A DNA stretch of 64,000 nt, from contig NZ_JBGFGN010000164.1 of NCBI RefSeq assembly GCF_041224595.1, positions 159,868 through 223,867 of the forward strand. The letters are read 5' to 3'. Numbering within the stretch: the first letter of the stretch is position 1; the number at the start of each line of letters is the position of its first letter. The translations under genes were made by a program, and so were the position numbers. Source of the stretch: Donghicola sp041224595. Its GTDB lineage: Bacteria > Pseudomonadota > Alphaproteobacteria > Rhodobacterales > Rhodobacteraceae. The notes beneath the pieces were generated by a model. It worked only from the letters and a program-made list of their open reading frames with translations, was not told the DNA's origin and did no database searches. This document shows positions 57,998-64,000 of the stretch, piece after piece.

Positions 57998-59091
57998 AGG
58001 GCTTCCTCGTATTCGCTGTCGGCGGAGGAGTCCCACACGACCCCGCCCCCCACGTTCAAGGTCACATCCGCGCCGTCCACCAGCAAGGTCCGGATCGCCA
58101 CGTTGAACTCGGACCGCCCGTCAGGGGCCATCCAGCCGATCGACCCACAGTAGATGTCGCGGGGACCGTGCTCGAGTTCGTGGATAATCTCCATCGCGCG
58201 GACCTTGGGCGCGCCAGTGATCGACCCACACGGGAACAGCGCCGCCATGATATCTGCAAAGCCCACACCCTCGGCCAACTGCGCCCGCACAAGCGAGGTC
58301 ATCTGGTGCACCGTCGCGTAGCTTTCGACATGGAAAAGCTCGGGCACTTTGACAGAGCCGGGCACAGCCACGCGGCTCACGTCATTGCGCAGCAAATCCA
58401 CGATCATCAAATTCTCGGCGCGGTTCTTTTCATCCTGCGCCAGCCACGCCTTGCGGCGCGCATCCTCGGCGGCGTCATCGCTGCGAGGCTGGGTGCCCTT
58501 CATCGGGCGGGTCTCGATCACGCCATCGGCGGAGGTGCGGAAGAACAATTCAGGGCTGCGCGACAGCATCGCGGGCAGCCCGTCCTGCAGAACCAAGGCC
58601 CCATGCTTCACCGGCTGCACCCGCGACAGGCCCTCGTACAGCGCCTCGGGCGATCCCGAACAGCGCGCGGTCATCGGAAAGGTCAGGTTCACCTGATAAA
58701 TGTCGCCTGCGCCGATATAGGCGTGCAAACGGTCGAACGCATCCTCGTACCGATCCGCCGACCACACAGGGGCCACATCGGACAATTCCGCAGCACCGCC
58801 CGACAAATCGCGCACCACAGGCGCGTCATACACGCCAAATCGCAACAGCGGTACACGCCGCCCCTCGGGCATCAAGGGCATCAGCCGCGGCTCCAAAGCA
58901 TAGCCGAGCTCATAGCTGGCATACCCAGCAACCCACGCACCGCCCGCCAGAGCGTCATCCACCGTAGCCAGAGCCGCAGCCACCTGATCCGCCGACCACG
59001 CCTCGATCACGCGGCGCGCGCCCTGAAAACAGGTGCCCTCACCCATGGGGCCATGATCGAAACGAATCTCCAAAACGGTCTCCTGTGCCAT
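57952..59091 (-). CDS. pabB: aminodeoxychorismate synthase component I
   Basis: A 379-aa chorismate-using enzyme. The catalytic C-terminal domain shows GDIYQVNLTFPM, RSPELFFR, IETRPMKGTQPR, ENLMIVDLLRNDVSRVA, FPCGSITGAPKVRAMEII and GSIGWMAPDGRSEFNVAIRT, which are the chorismate and Mg2+ sites. The N-terminal part is shorter than in E. coli PabB. It overlaps pabC by 46 nt. No glutaminase (pabA) gene is present, so TrpG or a distant gene may supply ammonia. Confidence 0.92.
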   Translation of the reverse strand: MAQETVLEIRFDHGPMGEGTCFQGARRVIEAWSADQVAAALATVDDALAGGAWVAGYASYELGYALEPRLMPLMPEGRRVPLLRFGVYDAPVVRDLSGGAAELSDVAPVWSADRYEDAFDRLHAYIGAGDIYQVNLTFPMTARCSGSPEALYEGLSRVQPVKHGALVLQDGLPAMLSRSPELFFRTSADGVIETRPMKGTQPRSDDAAEDARRKAWLAQDEKNRAENLMIVDLLRNDVSRVAVPGSVKVPELFHVESYATVHQMTSLVRAQLAEGVGFADIMAALFPCGSITGAPKVRAMEIIHELEHGPRDIYCGSIGWMAPDGRSEFNVAIRTLLVDGADVTLNVGGGVVWDSSADSEYEEALWKARYARLPTKVSA

Positions 59092-59318
59092 CCGTAGGCG
59101 GGACTTAGGGGATTACACGCGCAAGGACAGAAAAGAAAACGCCCCCTGCGGGATTTTTTCCGTCCTTTTTCCGGATAACTGCGGCTGCTACGCCATGTGC
59201 TCTTTACCGAGGCGCATCTTAGGCCCTATCCCCCCTTGCAGATGGGTCGCCGATGTCTATAACGCACGACAATTTGCGCACCCTCCGCGCCCGAACTGCC
59301 AGCCTGGGGATTACCGAT

Positions 59319-62651
<3,333 letters not shown>

Positions 62652-62673
62652 GTTACGCCACGCCACGCATTAC

Positions 62674-62709
62674 GGGTTCGCTGTGCCCCGCAGCGAACCC
62701 ATTTTTTTT
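62674..62709 (+). terminator. intrinsic terminator after carB
   Basis: Perfect 10-bp stem GGGTTCGCTG/CAGCGAACCC with a 7-nt loop and a run of eight T residues. Confidence 0.93.
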
Positions 62710-62720
62710 GGGAGAAGCAG

Positions 62721-63320
62721 ATGTCTGAAAAACAAAAGGCGCTTTTTGTAACGGCCCCTCAGCCCACCCTGAAGCGTGTCGCAGATTTGGAGGGGCCTGA
62801 CTTTTACCCAACGCCTGCGTGGGCAACCCGTGCCCTCATAGAAAACGAAACCTTCGAGGGCGATGTCTGGGAATGCGCGTGCGGTAATGGCGCAATGTCA
62901 GATCAATTCAAGGAATACGGCTACGAGGTGCACTCTTCTGATCTCTACGATCGGGGATATGGCGAAAAAGACTGCGACTTCTTAAATTCGAATAAAACCG
63001 CATCTAACATTGTCACCAACCCCCCGTTTCATAGCGCAGAAGAGTTTGTTCATAAGGGACTTGAACTCGCGCAGAATAAGCTTGCGCTTCTCCTGCGCTT
63101 GGCATTTCTCGAGGGTGGCAAACGTCAGGCAAACATCTTCAATGTATACCCTCCGACAAGGGTTTGGGTATTCTCGGAACGGATCACCTTCTACCCAGCA
63201 GGGTCCGTTCGCAAAGGAAGCGGAACAACTGCGTATGCTTGGTTCGTGTGGGATAAAAACCATCTCGGGAAAAGCGAACTAAAATGGCTGCCCACTGGAT
63301 ATAAAAAGCGCTTCGGTTAA
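62721..63320 (+). CDS. phage-type SAM-dependent DNA (adenine?) methyltransferase
   Basis: A 199-aa class I methyltransferase. YPTPAWATRALI precedes the SAM-binding WECACGNGAMSDQF (motif I), a short acidic strand SSDLYDRGYG, then NIVTNPPFHSAEEFVHKGL: NPPF is the catalytic motif IV of N6-adenine and related amino-methyltransferases. Small stand-alone forms like this are common in prophages. GGGAGAAG precedes the ATG. GC is lower than in the core genes and it starts 12 bp after the carB terminator, so it looks acquired. Target site unknown; RNA or protein-Gln substrates cannot be excluded. Confidence 0.78.
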   Translation: MSEKQKALFVTAPQPTLKRVADLEGPDFYPTPAWATRALIENETFEGDVWECACGNGAMSDQFKEYGYEVHSSDLYDRGYGEKDCDFLNSNKTASNIVTNPPFHSAEEFVHKGLELAQNKLALLLRLAFLEGGKRQANIFNVYPPTRVWVFSERITFYPAGSVRKGSGTTAYAWFVWDKNHLGKSELKWLPTGYKKRFG

Positions 63321-63335
63321 GAAGCGCTTCAATTT
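63306..63335 (+). terminator. terminator around the end of the methyltransferase gene
   Basis: AAGCGCTTC/GAAGCGCTT, a perfect 9-bp stem with the TAA stop in its 6-nt loop, followed by AATTTC. It also lies at the end of the convergent gene. Confidence 0.6.
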
Positions 63336-63640
63336 CACATTTCGTCTACGTACTTTTTTCCTGCAGCTGTGATCGTAAATGTCTCATTGTCTGCGTTATA
63401 ATCGGCAAATCCGCGCGACGTGATACTGGTATTGGATTCGCGGTGGCTCACCAGATTCCGGACCTTCTGTGAAAAGTAGCTATCATCGCGGTTGGTCGCG
63501 ATTTCGGCGTCTCGCCCGCTGGGTTTCATACGAACCGTCAGAACTTCAATAAGATCTGAGATCGATACTGCCCTTCCGACTTCGGAAAGGTATTTCAGGG
63601 TTTCGATGCGAATTTCGCCCTCGGTATACGGCAAAGTCAT
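63335..63640 (-). CDS. small winged-helix protein, Mrr-N-like
   Basis: A 101-aa protein if started at ATG 63640. ETLKYLSEVGRAVSISDLIEVL, then MKPSGRDAE, YFSQKVRNLVSHRE, ITSRGFADYN and FTITAAGKKYVDE give the helix-turn-helix and wing seen in Mrr N-terminal-type domains of restriction systems. The start is uncertain: AAAGGAG touches the ATG directly, whereas a TTG 6 nt later has ideal 5-nt spacing, and the frame stays open to a TTG at 63691. AT-rich, like its convergent methyltransferase neighbour. It might be a regulator or a remnant of a restriction component. Confidence 0.62.
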   Translation of the reverse strand: MTLPYTEGEIRIETLKYLSEVGRAVSISDLIEVLTVRMKPSGRDAEIATNRDDSYFSQKVRNLVSHRESNTSITSRGFADYNADNETFTITAAGKKYVDEM

Positions 63641-63701
63641 CTCCTTTCGACAGAACTCATCTAAAGATTGCACTTCAAATCGAGAATACAATAGCGTGAT
63701 C

Positions 63702-63716
63702 GTGACAATTGTTCAC
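63702..63716. promoter_or_regulatory. palindrome upstream of the winged-helix gene
   Basis: GTGA-CAATTG-T-TCAC contains a perfect CAATTG core flanked by GTGA/TCAC arms, 62 bp upstream of the 63640 start. A possible autoregulatory operator. Confidence 0.35.
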
Positions 63717-63788
63717 TTTGATACTTTTCAGTCATCATCACAGCAATCTTTCAAAAGTCCTAGTTTCGGGCACATTGGGTACGCTCAC

Positions 63789-64000
63789 TCACCCCTTCCC
63801 CTGCTTCGCCCGCCAAGCCGCTGTCCCAATCCGACACCGCTCGTCAAAATCCGCCTCGGCCTGTGAACGGCGGAGCAATACTCGGCCACGGTAGCGACGG
63901 CATAGTGTTGTCGCGGGCGGCGTAAAAGTCGTCCACTTTTGCCCTTTCGGATTTCGGGAGGGCTTGGGGATATACACCGTGGACTTGTATTTGAAGGTGC
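63789..64000 (-). CDS. possible C-terminal end of a gene running off the window
   Basis: An open frame enters from beyond position 64000 on the minus strand and ends at 63789 (at least 70 aa). The visible part is basic, with YIPKPSRNPKGQKW and CRRYRGRVLLRRSQAEADFDE, and has higher GC than the two genes before it. No family is recognised. It may be a real gene end or a chance open frame in GC-rich DNA. Confidence 0.35.
   Translation of the reverse strand, partial: TFKYKSTVYIPKPSRNPKGQKWTTFTPPATTLCRRYRGRVLLRRSQAEADFDERCRIGTAAWRAKQGKG

Overview
The window is about 64 kb of GC-rich chromosome from an alphaproteobacterium, almost certainly a Rhodobacterales/Roseobacter-group member. Signs of this are GcrA, a VPLPA-CTERM surface protein, DUF6455 and DUF1467 proteins, a tiny 'CTP synthetase-like' membrane protein, and GC-rich codon use that creates long antisense shadow ORFs. 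Nearly all of it is core genome: dense, with many 1-46 nt gene overlaps. I saw no tRNA, rRNA, CRISPR array or insertion sequence.

Layout. 1-3.9 kb: a periplasmic 5'-nucleotidase, then a leftward trio of two hotdog thioesterases and a MATE exporter. 4.0-11.5 kb: two MerR-type regulators and fatty-acid beta-oxidation genes (FadE-like acyl-CoA dehydrogenase, thiolase, FadB-like fusion), with a small ribbon-helix-helix-like protein and a GST between them. 11.6-13.7 kb: a membrane protein resembling a decayed M48 peptidase, and a SPOR protein. 13.8-18.3 kb: a fully overlapping nucleoside-salvage operon cdd-deoA-deoB-add-upp. 18.5-25.3 kb: malic enzyme, propionyl-CoA synthetase behind three TTTGCAAA boxes, NAD kinase and serine hydroxymethyltransferase. 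25.4-31.9 kb: HrpB, MeaB, L28, copper chaperone genes, sirtuin, LMW phosphatase. 32-43 kb: LepA, PhnA-like protein, hydrolase, Gnd, ArgF/ArgD, an ABC-2 permease, GcrA, RimO. 43.5-53 kb: VPLPA-CTERM protein, small conserved proteins, an M48 lipoprotein, HDAC-like deacetylase, nitroreductase, CysZ-like protein, methylmalonyl-CoA epimerase, a response regulator and the DUF1800/DUF1501 pair. 53-62.7 kb: AspS, GNAT protein, ferredoxin reductase-like protein, PabB/PabC, CarB. From 62.7 kb the base composition drops and a phage-like methyltransferase and a winged-helix protein suggest the edge of an accessory region.

Metabolic theme: acyl-CoA catabolism feeding central carbon. Beta-oxidation yields acetyl- and propionyl-CoA; PrpE, methylmalonyl-CoA epimerase and MeaB serve the propionyl-CoA to succinyl-CoA route; malic enzyme takes C4 acids to pyruvate. 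Nucleotide scavenging is the second theme (secreted nucleotidase plus salvage operon, with CarB for de novo pyrimidines).

The most unusual signal is not a gene. A short element, GAGTATTT-(5-7 nt)-CAAAAAGAAG, occurs at least 12 times, only between genes, mostly beside terminators and several times as inverted pairs. Two copies extend into a larger GC-rich double-hairpin repeat. Other regulatory candidates are a LiuR-like operator before the second merR, a leader hairpin that would hide the SPOR gene's ribosome-binding site, rival hairpins in the rpmB leader, and three genes whose promoters sit so close to ATG that their mRNAs may be leaderless.
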